From the NCBI GenBank assembly GCA_009746045.1, contig RPFO01000276.1:775244-839243 (forward strand): 64,000 nucleotides of DNA. Direction: 5' to 3'. This DNA is from Mesostigma viride (Eukaryota > Streptophyta > Mesostigmatophyceae > Mesostigmatales > Mesostigmataceae). Position 1 is the stretch's first letter, and each line of letters begins with the position of its first letter. This document shows positions 1-11,017 of this stretch, in pieces. The notes beneath the pieces are model-generated. The model was not told where the DNA came from and did not search any database. It saw only the letters and a list, made by a program, of their open reading frames with translations. Position numbers and translations under genes: made by a program.

Positions 1-341
1 TTGCTGCGGCAAGCAGGCATCTCGACAACCCTGCCTGGCACTCCACCACGCCAAAGGTGTCACGGGGCTGCATAGCACAGCTCCAAACAGTGCCACGGCT
101 AGCTGCCCCCTTCAGTTCTTCTCACTCTGCGCCTCCCATCCCTATCCCCCAACCCGCGACAACACGGCCACTCGAAACCAGTGTATGACAACCACTAGAC
201 ATGAAACCTACTAGAAACCACGTACGCGTGATCCCACCCATTATTTCCAGCGGTTGGCTTGCAGCGCTACCCACGTGGCCACCCCTCCCCCCGCTCCTCC
301 CATCTCACTCCAACTGGCCCCCCTGGCCCCCCGCCCCTCAC

Positions 342-3300
342 CATCTCCTGCAGCAGCACCGCTTGCGGCCGCCTCCACATGAACGCGAGCGATACCAGGC
401 CCAGCCGGCCGCACACCTGTCGTAATGGGACAGGATGGGCCATGCATGGGGGTGGGTGGGGGTCATGAGAGGCTGTTGTGAGGGTGGGGGTCATGAGGTT
501 GTTGTGAGGGTGGGGGTCATGAGGTTGTTGTGAGGGTAAGGGTCGTGAGAGGTTGTTGTGAGGGTGGGGGTCATGAGGTTGTTGTGAGGGTGGGGGTCAT
601 GAATTTGTTGTGAGGGTGGGGGTCATGAGGTTGTTGTGAGGGTAAGGGTCGTGAGAGGTTGTTGTGAGGGTGGGGGTCATGAGGTGGTTGTGAGGGTGGG
701 GGTCATGAATTTGTTGTGAGGGTGGGGGTCATGAGGTTGTTGTGAGGGTAAGGGTCGTGAGAGGTTGTTGTGAGGGTGGGGGTCATGAGGTTGTTGTGAG
801 GGTGGGGGTCGTGAGAGGTTGTTGTGAGGGTGGGATGAGACGTGGGGGGGGCAAGCTTGACTCCGACGAGACAGGGTGCGGCACCACGCTGCCATTGCAC
901 GGGTCACTGCCCCGAGCTCCACCCTCGTTGGCACCTGGTTGCTGGACACCACAGGTGGTTGCTGGACATTGGAAGTAATCCAACCAGCTGTGCCACGGGC
1001 AGCCACTTGTGTCCGATTGCATGCTTTGCGACAAGGCAGGCGCGACAGTCGTCGCGTGCCACAGACGGGCCCCCGTCCGTGCGCCCGGCGTGCAGCCACA
1101 TCCAGCAACAGGCTGCCATCTAGCTACCGGCTGGCTGGTTTGGCTGGCCGTGTGGGGGGGTGTTGGTGAGCGTCCGGGCGGGTGCATGGTTTGGTAGTGG
1201 CTTGCATGCAAGCTTGGTTGCTGATTGCCTGCTTGCATGGTGCCTTGTTTGCTTGCACGCGCACTAGGCACTGCTCAGGTCCAGGGCTACGGGCTAACTA
1301 AAGAATGCGCGGCACAGTCCAGACATGGCGCAGTCCAGAAGCAGCACAGCAGGCAATAGGTGGACCTTGCTGCATGCGATGCAACGGGCACGTGCAAATG
1401 ACAGGGCGCTGCCACCCTAATCCGCCCTCATCGGTCCTCATCCGCCCTCAACCGCCCTCAACCGCCCTCAACCGCCCTCAACCGCCCTCAACCGCCCTCC
1501 TCTCTCCTCTCGAGCGGCCATTACGGCACCCACTCCTGCACACATGCATTGGATGAGCTTGCGTGTGTGGCATGGCAGCGACTACAGGCATGTGCCCCGC
1601 CCTCACAAGCAAATCGCAAGATGAGCCTCCTCACAGGTCCTCACATTCTCTACGCGCGTTCGCTGGTAGTCGGACGCGATGGCGCCGCACGACACCCCCT
1701 TCACATCCGGAATGTGCTTCTGCAGGCAACCGCAACAGCAGCGAAGCCAGGGAACATCTCATCAACTCGCAACCCACGCACAGTGCACGAGGGCATGAAA
1801 GCGCCGGGCATAGTGCACATGCGCATGCGACAGCCACACACGGGGCCAATGCCCATGCGACAGCCATGCACAGGGCACATGCGCATGCGACAGCCACGCA
1901 CAGGGCACATGCGCATGCGGCAGCCGCGCACAGGGCACGTGGGCATGCGACAGCCACGCCAAGGGGACCGCGGGAAGCCAGCATAGTCCATAAGGACACG
2001 CCAGCCCATGCACGAGGGGGTCCGCTTGCCGCACGATGCTGCCGTATCGGTTGATGCAGGGATACAAGCTGGGGCAGGATGGAACGGGGCACAGGGCAGG
2101 TGTTGGAGGGGCAGTTTCCTGGCATTCTTCCTGGCATGATACCCTAGCGCCAGCACCTGCACAGATCATGCCTCAGAAACGCTGCCTGGGCTGTTATCGT
2201 GTCATCCCAAGCCCTCACGCTGGTACCGCATCGTGGGGGCTGTGCTCTCGTCATCCCAAGCCCTCACGCTGGTACCGCATCGTGGGGGCTGTTCTCTCGT
2301 CATCCCAAGCCCTCACGCTGGTACCGCATCGTGGGGGCTGTGCTCTCGTCATCCCAAGCCCTCACGCTGGTACCGCATCGTGGGGGCTGTTCTCTCGTCA
2401 TCCCAAGCCCTCACGCTGGTACCGCATCGTGGGGGCTGTGCTCTCGTCATCCCAAGCCCTCACGCTGGTACCGCATCGTGGGGGCTGTGCTCTTGTCATC
2501 CTGGCCCTTTCCCAAGCCCTCACGCTTGTACCGCATCGTGGGGGCTGTGCTCGTGTCATCCCAAGCCCTCACGCTGGTACCGCATCGTGGGGGCTGTGCT
2601 CTTGTCATCCTGGCCCTTTCCCAAGCCCTCACGCTGGTACCGCATCGCCCACGCCCAAGGCGATCCAGCCCCTGCGTGTAGCCCCCATGCTGCTGCCCCC
2701 GCAGACACACTCTGCCCACACAGGTTCCATGCACATCCAGCCGCTACGCGGGCAGGTACACCAGGCGCCATTTCAGCCGATCGCAGGCAGCCTACCGGGC
2801 ACCCGAGCGCTGCTCGCTCACAAGTTTTTTTGCCACTACGGTGGGGGCTCGGTGCCTGCTTTTGCCTCCTGCCCCCTCTTCCTGCCTCCTTTGCTCATGT
2901 GCACACCTCGCGCATGCCAGGTGCAACTACACCCTATTGCTAGCACACGTGGGAGCAAGCTGGCAGGCTCAGATGCCAGCAATGTTATGTGGGCCTAGCG
3001 CCAGATGTAGCGGCTTGCTGCACATACAGTACTGTAGGTGATGCACGCAAGCCCCACAACCTAATGTGGTCCCACTATCTACCATGCGACGCATCGCCCC
3101 GCATCTCTGCTCTTAGCAAGCTGGAAAACCGCTGTGGACGTCACAAAGGCTGTGGGAGGTATAAAAGGCTGAGGGCAGTGCACAGCAACCAACCGTGACA
3201 GCCAGCAGCAGCTGGTACAAGTCCTCGACCTCATCACCCCGGGTGCTGCTGACATAGCCCAGCCCCAGCTCCAGCGCCGTCCCATTAATCTTACGGCGGA

Positions 3301-3973
3301 ACAAGGGCAGCCCCGTGCACGCGGCATATGCGCCCACTAATTGGTGGCCCACCTGCGTGGGAGCAGCAAGTGAGATGTAGGGGAGGAGCATGCAGCAACC
3401 GTTTGTTGTGGCCATGAGAGCTTGCTGTTGCGATGGGATGCAGTTGAACAGGTGAAGCACCGCAGCATGACAGGAGGTTCTGGGAAGGGTTCATAGCGAT
3501 ATGGGAAGTCGACCTGCGATAAGGCAAGACGATGATTTTCTGTCAGGCATTGTGCAATGGAAAACGTCCTTGAGACGCGACGTGATAACAACATGCGTCT
3601 GATCGGTATGCAAAAGGACGACGGAGAACACGTAAGCCAGGATTATACGCTGAGGTCAAGCTCGAATACCCACTCCTTGATAGCTATTTACCGTTTGATA
3701 CATGTAGCTGTCCATGTCGTCAACTGCCGCATCGGGAGGAAGGAGGTTGGCCAGGGCGACCACCTGCAAAGTCCGACCGTCGTTTTGTTGACAGCAAGCT
3801 TTTTAGTAAAATGTAACATTGTCGACATACGACGACAGACATGACTAAAAATTATTAATTGGCAGGAGCCTACTTCGTGAATATCCACTACTAACCTCGT
3901 GGCCGTAGGCCTCGCATTGCAGAATGTTGTAACAGCTGTCTTTTCCCCCACTAACCAAAGCGACGACCTTCAT
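342..3973 (-). CDS. DPH6: Diphthine-ammonia ligase, 5' part (partial, five exons)
   Basis: ATP-dependent amidation of diphthine, the last step of diphthamide synthesis on elongation factor 2 (family knowledge). Exons on the minus strand: 3973-3896, 3763-3692, 3352-3194, 1719-1645, 416-342. All junctions are GT-AG and all are phase 0, giving 153 codons. Exon 1 opens MKVVALVSGGKDSCYN, the SGGKDS PP-loop that binds ATP. Exon 2 has VALANLLPP and DSYMYQT; exon 3 starts VGHQLVGAYA and ends RGDEVEDLYQLL; exon 4 has GVSCGAIASDYQRTRVEN; exon 5 has VCGRLGLVSLAFMWRR. All follow the order of the DPH6 N-terminal domain. The start is taken at 3973 because homology begins there, although the frame is open further upstream. 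The rest of the gene lies beyond position 1; a possible acceptor (CCGCAG on the minus strand) sits at positions 4-9. Introns 3 and 4 are filled with minisatellites. Confidence 0.9.
464..836. repeat. Minisatellite in DPH6 intron 4
   Basis: About 15 tandem copies of a 25-28 bp G/T-rich unit built on GTTGTTGTGAGGGTGGGGGT followed by CATGA, with variants reading AAGGGTCGTGAGA. It lies between exons 4 and 5 of DPH6. Open frames across it are by-products of the repeat. Confidence 0.95.
1420..1500. repeat. 10-bp tandem repeat CCGCCCTCAA
   Basis: Six near-perfect copies of CCGCCCTCAA, preceded by diverged ones, in DPH6 intron 4. Confidence 0.95.
1816..1967. repeat. 30-bp minisatellite in DPH6 intron 3
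   Basis: Five copies of a 30-bp unit (CACATGCGCATGCGACAGCC plus ten bases) starting at 1816, 1846, 1876, 1906 and 1936. The unit contains the self-complementary ATGCGCAT. Confidence 0.95.
2202..2650. repeat. 49-bp minisatellite in DPH6 intron 3
   Basis: About nine copies of a 49-bp unit beginning TCATCCCAAGCCCTCACGCT. Two copies carry the same extra segment (TCCTGGCCCTTTCCC), so a longer variant unit has itself been amplified. All three plus-strand frames stay open across it because the repeat lacks stops; no protein is implied. Confidence 0.95.
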
Positions 3974-4083
3974 GGGCAACTGCAATTCGGAATATGGAGA
4001 GTCCACGGTAATTCTAATTTGGCAACTTTGATCCCAAACTAATGCACATGCACGCTGATTGATGGCCGCCAATTTCCGGGCAG

Positions 4084-4346
4084 TGCGCGTAGACTGCCTC
4101 GAACAGTCACCACGCTATAGACTATAGACAATCGTAAACATGCGGGGGAAATATATGCATCGTGTCAAAAGTCGAGAAGTCGGCGATGGTGTATGCCTAT
4201 CTCTGGGCATGTGCGCTTCGACTGCCTCGAACAGTCACGACGCTATAGAGAGTATAGACTACAGACAATCGTAAACATGCGGGGGAAATATATGCATCGT
4301 GTCAAACGTCGGGAAGTCGGCGATGGTGTATGCCTATCTCTGGGCA
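4084..4346. repeat. 128-bp tandem duplication upstream of DPH6
   Basis: Two direct copies offset by 128 bp. GACTGCCTCGAACAGTCA occurs at 4092 and 4220, and both copies end with TATCTCTGGGCAT. It lies just upstream of the DPH6 start codon and could hold duplicated regulatory sequence (inference). Confidence 0.9.
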
Positions 4347-5800
4347 TATGCACGCGAAACGCGTGCATTCATATGAGGACGAGACGACCATAGCTGCGAT
4401 TTAGGTACGCTGTAGTCGTGGCAAGGCAGTGTAAGTACGGCCCGAATATTATGGCTTGACCGTCACGTGCATGGGTGCCAAAGCGGATTAGGGTTCCCAC
4501 ATTGGCCGCGCCAGGGCCGCGCGTGTACCTGCATACTGTAGTCGACCCCGAGTCCGGAATCCCGACTGTAACCAAGAGAAAAATAGCATAACTAATTAAT
4601 TAATGCCTAACTCATGGTTCCTGGCATTTCTTACTATGTATAGAACCGACATGCTCCTACTGCATACCAACGCAGGGCATCCCTTACTATACAACATGCT
4701 CCACACATTTCCATCTCCATTCATATTCATCATCCTGAACGACTCGAAAACGCGGACAAGGTAACGATAGGCTCGAGCTACCATGGTCCGGCTTCTCCCG
4801 ATTTCTGGCCTGCGCTGGTTGTCTCCTTGATGCTCCTACTGCATACCAACGCAAGCCGTAAATCCGGACTACAACCAACGCAGGCCAGTAATCCGGAAGA
4901 ATCCGGACTGACCATTACCGACTGGTATGAGCTCGCGGAGCCTGCGGTTGTTATAATGATCTACTGTGGGCGGGTCCTAGGAAATATAAAAAGCATGGTA
5001 GGCATAGTTTGCGGGCAAGATTAGCTCGAGGCCTCACTTGAGGCCCATATTTTAGACTAGCTGTGGACATACATGTACATATTGACGTCTTGGGGAGCCG
5101 ACGTCCACTACATCTTAAACTGGGGAATTCAGTGCTAGTCCGTGGTCCCCCAACGGGAACACGAGACTAAGATCTTATCCGCGTTTGTCGAGTCGTTCAG
5201 TCTTGATCATAATGGCTAAATGAACAGAAGATAAGGAGGTGGATATGTGTAGCCGTAGACGTTAAAAAGCACATGCATGGCTGGCTAACGTTTATCGAGA
5301 CGTAGTAGATGGCTCAGCTAAAAACAGCCTCGCGCGATTATCTGAGGGTGCAGTTGTTCCTCTGAGCGGCCAGGAGTGTCCAGTTGTAAGCACCACTTTG
5401 ACTGCTGCGATCGCTCTCATGCCGAGTAATCACCCTCGAGGGTCAATGGAAATAACTCCGAAGAACGACCTTCGATCATCCTGCCGGACTACATGACGTG
5501 AGGGATGCCTTCATACTATCTAGAAGAAAAACGGCAAATAAATCATACTTGGGTCAAGAAAAAGCTGCTTAGATGAACATGAGACAACCAGCATTATCAT
5601 TTATTAGTGGGGAGGTTCTACAACCCAAATCTTGACCACTGCCTTTTACTGAGTAGCAACATGCCGACGGGGTAGTTTGAGGAAATCGCCATTTGTACGG
5701 CAAGTACATAGGAACTACACAATTTTTTTAAAAGGCCCTTTGTGAATGTGTGTATGTTTTCCCTCTTTTCCTTTTTAGTTTTGGTAGTTTTTTTTTTTTT
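4347..5800. other. Intergenic, no gene recognised
   Basis: No convincing coding region or RNA gene. A short stretch (GCTCCTACTGCATACCAACG) occurs at about 4651 and 4832. Base composition is close to 45-50% GC, lower than in the host exons. Confidence 0.6.
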
Positions 5801-6103
5801 TTTTGGTTGTTGTTCTTGTTGTTGTTCTTGTTGTTGTTCTTGTTCTTGTTCTCATTGTTGTTCTTGTTCTTGTTCTTGTTCTTGTTCTTGTTCTTGTTCT
5901 TGTTCTTGTTCTTGTTCTTGTTCTTGTTCTTGTTTTTGTTTTTGTTTTTGTTTTTGTTTTTGTTTTTGTTTTTGTTTTTGTTTTTGTTTTTGTTTTTGTT
6001 TTTGTTTTTGTTTTTGTTTTTGTTTTTGTTTTTGTTTTTGTTTTTGTTTTTGTTTTTGTTTTTGTTTTTGTTTTTGTTTTTGTTTTTGTTTTTGTTTTTG
6101 TTT
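5801..6103. repeat. (TTCTTG)n then (TTTTTG)n microsatellite
   Basis: A T-run and TTG-rich start pass into pure TTCTTG hexamers to about 5935, then about 28 perfect TTTTTG hexamers to 6103. The two blocks differ by one C-to-T change per unit, so one hexamer array appears to have been converted and re-expanded. Long Leu/Phe/Val/Cys frames here are spurious. Confidence 0.97.
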
Positions 6104-6329
6104 TTAATTACAACTTGTGTGTCTGTATGTGTGTGTATGCATGTAAATGTGTTTTCCCTATAAGCCTTTCTTGTTAAACCCTCTGTCTCCCTTCATGCAG
6201 ACCTCTTCCTCCAGATAGCCACGCGGCTCCCGCAGCCTTCACGTCTTTCGTCTCATACAACTACCCTAGTCCTTCCACGTTGGATCCCCATGCGTCCAGG
6301 CAGGCATAGCTAGTTGCATGTCTCACTTA

Positions 6330-6645
6330 TAACATAGGTCGTTAGAGTCATTGTATAAGGGTATGCCTCGCATTGCGGACGAGATAAGGCAGCGTAGGAC
6401 GGATACCATTCGTAGGACATCTTGCTCGCACCAGTCAGGTAGACACCGGGCCCTCAGTCTGGCCGGCCCCCAGCGGCTTGGCCATGCAGCCAGGGCGGCA
6501 TATCGATCCTGACCTGGCCTGGCCCCGGCCAAGAAGGACATTCCTATAGAAAGATTGGTAAACCTGCCATGATGAACTATACTCAGCAGCTGGCCGACCT
6601 AGTGGTCCCAGCCCAGTTTGAACACCGCATTTCCTCCCCCCATTC
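6330..6645 (+). mobile_element. LINE ORF2 C-terminal fragment
   Basis: The plus strand reads KGMPRIADEIRQRRTDTIRR and later LADLVVPAQFEHRISS, which fits the C-terminal end of a LINE ORF2 (MPRI-DE-R-RR motif). The same sequence occurs inverted at about 23020-23290, next to the LINE reverse transcriptase. Its last part occurs inverted at 19341-19378. It contains stops and is dead. It continues at 7861-7927 and 17051-17131 after removal of two later insertions. Confidence 0.75.
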
Positions 6646-7860
6646 ATTAATTAATTAATTAGACTCGTGCTCCCGTTGGGGAGTCACGGAGCATTAACCC
6701 CGATGGGTGGAGGGATGGGTGCAAACAGTCCTACCGGTCTAATCTATCTACATCAGCTACCTACGACATCTATCTAACAGCATCCTCCCCCCATGGATGA
6801 CGCCAAGCTCTGCCAATCTATTATAATGGGACTCCCCATGGATGATGCATTAAGAATTTAATAGCCAATTCTGATTAAGAATTTAGCTCTGCCTACGCAG
6901 AGAGTCACTCTTCTCTGCTGAGAAGCCATGCCCTAGCTATTGAATTGAATTGAATTGAATTGAATTGTAACATAACTCCGTTGGGAGTATATGTAGCACA
7001 TAGCCCTTGAGAGGGGGGCATATGGCCTATCATACATCCTATAAGCTACAGCTTCCTGCAAGGGTGGGGATGTAAAGGACCCTTGCTCTAGGTGCACCAG
7101 GGCACTTGCATCCCCATGATCTTCAAGCTATGCCCAGCGAAGGGGGAGCCTGTCATATGGGGGGGAAGATCAGCATAGCTATACAAAAGCTAGGGCATGG
7201 CGTCTCAGCAGAGAGTTACTCCCTGCATGGGCACTGCATAATTAAATAAAGCTAGGCATCATCTGGAGGGTGGCTCAGCATAGGCACACATGTACATGAC
7301 TAAAAAGGCTAGGCCTAAGCTGGTATAGTGCCTGTAGTAGGCGGGCATGTACAAGGCCACTGTCTAACTATTCTACACTACTGCTGTATTCCCCTAGGCT
7401 GGGGCTGGAGTTGCTGGGGCCGCGGTGGTCGAGGGGGTCGCTTGCCAGGGCTTGTGGCCGACGTATAGATGGCCGCCCCCTTCCAGTACACCGGCTGGCC
7501 CGCCTTGGTCTGCCGGAGCTGGAGGTAGGTCGGCCATAGCTCCCGTCGCCGTTGTTGCTGTGCCAGGGTCATGCAAGTCGTCGTCCACGGTGAAGTGAGT
7601 ATTCTCGAGCCCTAGCTATTAGCCATAATCATCTTCCACTCCAATGATGCCAGGCCTTTCCGACACGAGAAGAGCTCTGATACATCATGGTGGTGCAGGA
7701 GCACTTGGTGCACCTAGAGCAGGTGTATTCTGATTCTGATCGTAGTTAATTACACCCTGCCCTTGCAGGAAGTAGCCCAGAATGTATTAAAAGCCATATG
7801 CCCCTTCTCAGGGATATGTGCTACATGTACTCCCAACGGAGTTATGTTCTTAATTAATTA
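6646..7860. mobile_element. Nested LINE-like tails forming a fold-back insertion
   Basis: This block splits the LINE C-terminal fragment: the sequence before 6645 and after 7861 is contiguous in the related copy at 19313-19380. Inside are three copies of a 3'-end hairpin motif (CTCCCAACGGAG or CTCCCGTTGGGGAG) at about 6670, 6966 and 7831, next to (TTAA)n or (TTGAA)n tails. Arms at about 6885-7125 and 7186-7216/7690-7860 are inverted copies of one another. Reading: several 5'-truncated retroposons inserted head to head. Confidence 0.65.
7381..7610 (-). pseudogene. LINE ORF1 C-terminal fragment
   Basis: The minus strand reads FTVDDDL, then (after a frame change) MTLAQQQRRRELWPTY and AGQPVYWKGAAIYTSA. 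The same pattern occurs at 52800-52870 (YTLDDNLTLAQQQRDVRELW) and at 24300/26200 (YWRGGDLYVNKKLWKP). This looks like the C-terminal end of a LINE ORF1 protein, followed directly by a 3' UTR and a (TTCAA)n tail near 6946 with no ORF2. Confidence 0.6.
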
Positions 7861-7927
7861 ATTCCTCCATCTCTCTAGCTTGGACTGCAACTGATGTGTG
7901 CACACAGAACAAGAAGAGGTGGCAGAC
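7861..7927 (+). mobile_element. LINE ORF2 C-terminal segment left of the gypsy element
   Basis: Ends AACAAGAAGAGGTGGCAGAC, which joins seamlessly to 17056 once the gypsy element and one copy of its CAGAC target duplication are removed. The uninterrupted version is present inverted at about 19275-19310. Confidence 0.75.
7923..7927. other. Target-site duplication, left (CAGAC)
   Basis: CAGAC directly abuts the left LTR and recurs at 17051-17055 directly after the right LTR. The 5-bp length fits LTR-retrotransposon integration. Confidence 0.95.
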
Positions 7928-8500
7928 TGTTACGCCCTGGCTCGACTCTATCCCAAACATCTCGCCTAACCTTACCTAAACTAGTGATGAGGCACCTACC
8001 TAGGAGTGAGGAGCTATATTGGCTATAAGACCTAGGACGCGACGACGCTGCTTCTCAATGCATTCCCTTATAATACGCCATATACCGAATAAAACCAGGG
8101 TACTACGAAGGAAACAATACTACACTGCCGTGACCCAAGCCTAAATGTGTCAATTCATTTAACACACGCCGAGTGCCATTCACGAAGGACAACTGCTGCA
8201 TAAATGATCGCCGACAGGCGTGTATGCTCGGGCCGACATCGACCCTCGCCCACAGGACCAACGCACGTCCACAAGGTTCACACGCAGGATAAAAGGACCA
8301 CTACTAAAGTACGCAGCGCGGCGCGACTGCACCGAACCACCATACTGTACAATTGCCACGTCACAAGGCCCGGTACCGACCGGCCAAAAGGTCCTTACTA
8401 AACGTAAGCCTAGGAAAGTCAGCGAACTGCTCCGGAATGGCTGAGGCAACAGTGACCTAATTTACGTCCGTAACAACAACAAAAGTTACGCGACGTAACA
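7928..8500 (-). repeat. 3' LTR of the gypsy element
   Basis: 573 bp, TGTTACG...CGTAACA. This is the 3' LTR because the element is transcribed leftwards. Immediately inside it (8501-8513) the minus strand is the purine run GTGGGGGGGGAGG, the expected polypurine tract for plus-strand priming. Confidence 0.97.
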
Positions 8501-8879
8501 CCTCCCCCCCCACAAAGGTAGGGAGCCCTCTCCCTACGCACGGGGAGGAAACCAAAGGGGTAGGAAAAACCTAATGCACCCAGCACACACCAACACAATC
8601 GATAGGCCATCCAAGATACAAAGCACCAATAGTTCACACGGTCTCCACCACCACGCCGGGTGGTGTAGGGTTAGCCAGCACCAAGCCTGGTGGGAGGTTC
8701 CCCTAACTGCCTGGAACGGAGTCCTTGCCGGGGGGGACGGCACTGGGCAGGACACACAGAGTAAACAAATCAGTACCAAGGACCAAGAACGACCAATCAA
8801 CTGGCCAGAATATGAGGGCGACTCTATATACCGGAGGGACAACACCCTCAGGTCGGGCCTAAGGCCCTCTATCTAGTTG

Positions 8880-10430
8880 CCATCAGTCTGGTAAGTGCCA
8901 CGCGAGGCCAGCAGAACATCCAGATACGCCTGGTAGTGGGCCACATCATCGGCCTTGTCATGCCTATCTACAGTGAGGAAAACATCGGCCCACACGCCAT
9001 CAGGAAAAAGGCCCAGAAAGGCCCATTAATACCTATGCTGCGTAAGAACGACCTGGCCACGGGCCCACTCCATGAAGCCACAGGCAAAGAGGCATAGGAA
9101 AGGCTCTACCGCGATCAAACAGAGAGCCCGCAGGAGTAGGCGATGGTACCGGATCCGGGGACGCAAACCCGTAGGGAAGAACAGATCTATCAGAGGCTCC
9201 ACGTTAGCCGGCCACAACCGGATGTGCCGAACCTCACGTGAGCGCCACCGACGAGCGCACTGTCGCGACCCGAACGTCTCTAGGTAGTCGCTAGCCCGAG
9301 GGGGAGGATGGCCACGGGAGTCCAGGCCCTGGCCCGGGAGGGGCGCTGGACGACGGGCATCCCACTCCAGGAGGGGCTGCAGGAGAATCGCGCCGTACGT
9401 AGCACCCGGCACCGTGCAGGAAACTCTACCGTAAGGGCATCTGAGGCCATAATGCCCAGAGGCGGAGGGTAAGCCCACTGGAAACCACCGTAGGTGTCCA
9501 AGTCATTGGGACGCCTAGCCTAGCGATACAGGACTCGCCGAACCAGGATCTCGCCCTGGAACACAGGATCAGCTAAAATAACCATATCGAAAGGAGGCCG
9601 ATCAGTCAATGGGTAGGCCACGGTCCCGCGGCGCCCGACACACCTGGGAGAACCCGTAGGACATGGGCGAAATGGACAGCTCCGGAGCGACGCGCGGGAG
9701 GTCACACTGTCGGCACGCAAGCGCTAACATACCATATCCGGGAACGGGCGAATCTCGCGACTCCGGCGTAAAATGCACCACGGAGGGGGCACGTTCCCGG
9801 TCGCCCTGGGACAACTCCCATAGGGAGTCGGCAGCGCGGAGAGCGCGCTGATCAACACCGCTGGTCCTAACAACCGTGGCCAGCGAGCGAGGGGCCGAAG
9901 GAGTAGGAACCGAAACAGGGGTAGGATCCTGCACAGGCGCAGAGGGAGCCGGCACCGCATGAGGCCGCGACGGACCTGCAACCGCGGCTGACGACATGGC
10001 CTCCGCTGGAGGCGCACCCTCGGGCCGCATGTTGAAAATTGGGCCCGTAGGGACAGGCACCTTACAAAAAAAACTGACTGCCATCAAGACTCCAGTCCGG
10101 CACTGGAATCCTCTAAGGGGGGGCCCCACTCCCAGAGCCTGGGCAGCCCACTCGTGTCACCAAAGAAGCCCCGCAACGGCTGCGACGGAGCTTGGGAAGG
10201 CCCGGAAGCAGCGACGGCGGGCGAAATCGCCGCGGCAAAAGGCTCACACGGAGGCACAGGTAAGGCGACCGCAGGCGCGGAGGCAGCAGGAGGCGAAACC
10301 GCAGCGACCGAGGGCTCGCCCTGGGGCGCAGGCGAAGCCGCAGTCGCCGAGGCAACATGAGGGGTAGGCGAAGCAGCAGCAACAGGCGCCACACCAGGCG
10401 CAACGACAGCGGGCGACTGAGGCGCCAAGA
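8880..10430 (-). other. Uncharacterised 3' ORF region of the gypsy element
   Basis: Between the integrase zinc finger and the 3' LTR lie about 1.5 kb of long but broken minus-strand frames. One (about 10129-9602) has an Ala/Pro/Ser-rich start (AVAGPSRPHAVPAPSAP) and then a mixed segment (LWELSQGDRERAPSVVHF). Another (9478-9026) contains WPANVEPLIDLFFPTGLRPR, and its frame continues past one TAA as WAFLGLFPDGVWADVFLTVD. Its composition is protein-like, but I do not recognise it, and it lacks the D,D-E integrase motifs expected here. It may be a decayed extra gene or a diverged, mutated integrase. Confidence 0.4.
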
Positions 10431-10619
10431 ATGCCCCGAATGCCGAGGCTAAGGACTGGATCTAGGCCTGCCTTGCAGACACGGTAGCCGCAAGATTGGC
10501 AGACTCTGGACCCACGTACGTCCAGAGGGATAGGAGACGGCTCCACCGACACGCGTCTCGTCGACGCCGACGATGACGGAACAGGGGAATCTACAAACAC
10601 AAGGATCTCTACCCTTATT

Positions 10620-10980
10620 ATTCTTTCTAAAAGGTCCTACAAATTGCATCTACATCCTTTAAGAGGGAGGGCCAGTAGTAGGAATGGGTTACCAAATCCC
10701 GTACCCGTTTACCGCCCTTGTGAGCAACTAAATCATGCAACTCAACAAGCAAGGAGGAGCGACAGATAGGAGGGACATAAAGGCGCCATTGAGGGGGAGA
10801 ATCTGTTAACTGCACATATAAAAAAAAAACCACCTACAAACTTACAGGGGTATTTACCTAACTGTTGGGGATGGGAGGCAATAGCAGCTAAAGCTTCCGG
10901 CTCAGTGGCCGTAAATCTACTGGTAAGGCGTTCGAGATCCGAGGTAGGCATCGCTACAGAAGTATCTATATCAGGTTTAA
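10620..10980 (-). CDS. Gypsy integrase zinc-finger region (broken)
   Basis: The pol frame resumes after two TAG codons with a segment around TSDLERLTSRFTATEPEALA. At an A9/T9 run near 10818 it shifts frame and continues YVQLTDSPPQWRLYVPP, then LHDLVAHKGGKRVRDLV and YYWPSLLKDVDAICRTF. This is the H2C2 integrase zinc finger, with H-x4-H before YWP and then C. The second cysteine position reads F and is followed by TAG exactly where family members have Q. TAA TAA follow, and no catalytic core comes after. Confidence 0.7.
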
Positions 10981-11017
10981 AGAGTATCTATATCATAGGA
11001 CTTTCCTGACCTAGTCG

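Noticed and set aside
3845-4072. Upstream extension of DPH6 (33 residues before MKVV)
   Set aside because: Open frame but without homology; DPH6 proteins begin at the MKVV-type residue.
5742-6177. Leu/Phe/Val/Cys-rich frames of 120-137 codons
   Set aside because: Products of the TTCTTG/TTTTTG microsatellite.
8180-8449. 89-codon ORF repeated at 16730-16999
   Set aside because: Lies wholly within the two LTRs, so duplication is expected; no motif supports a protein.
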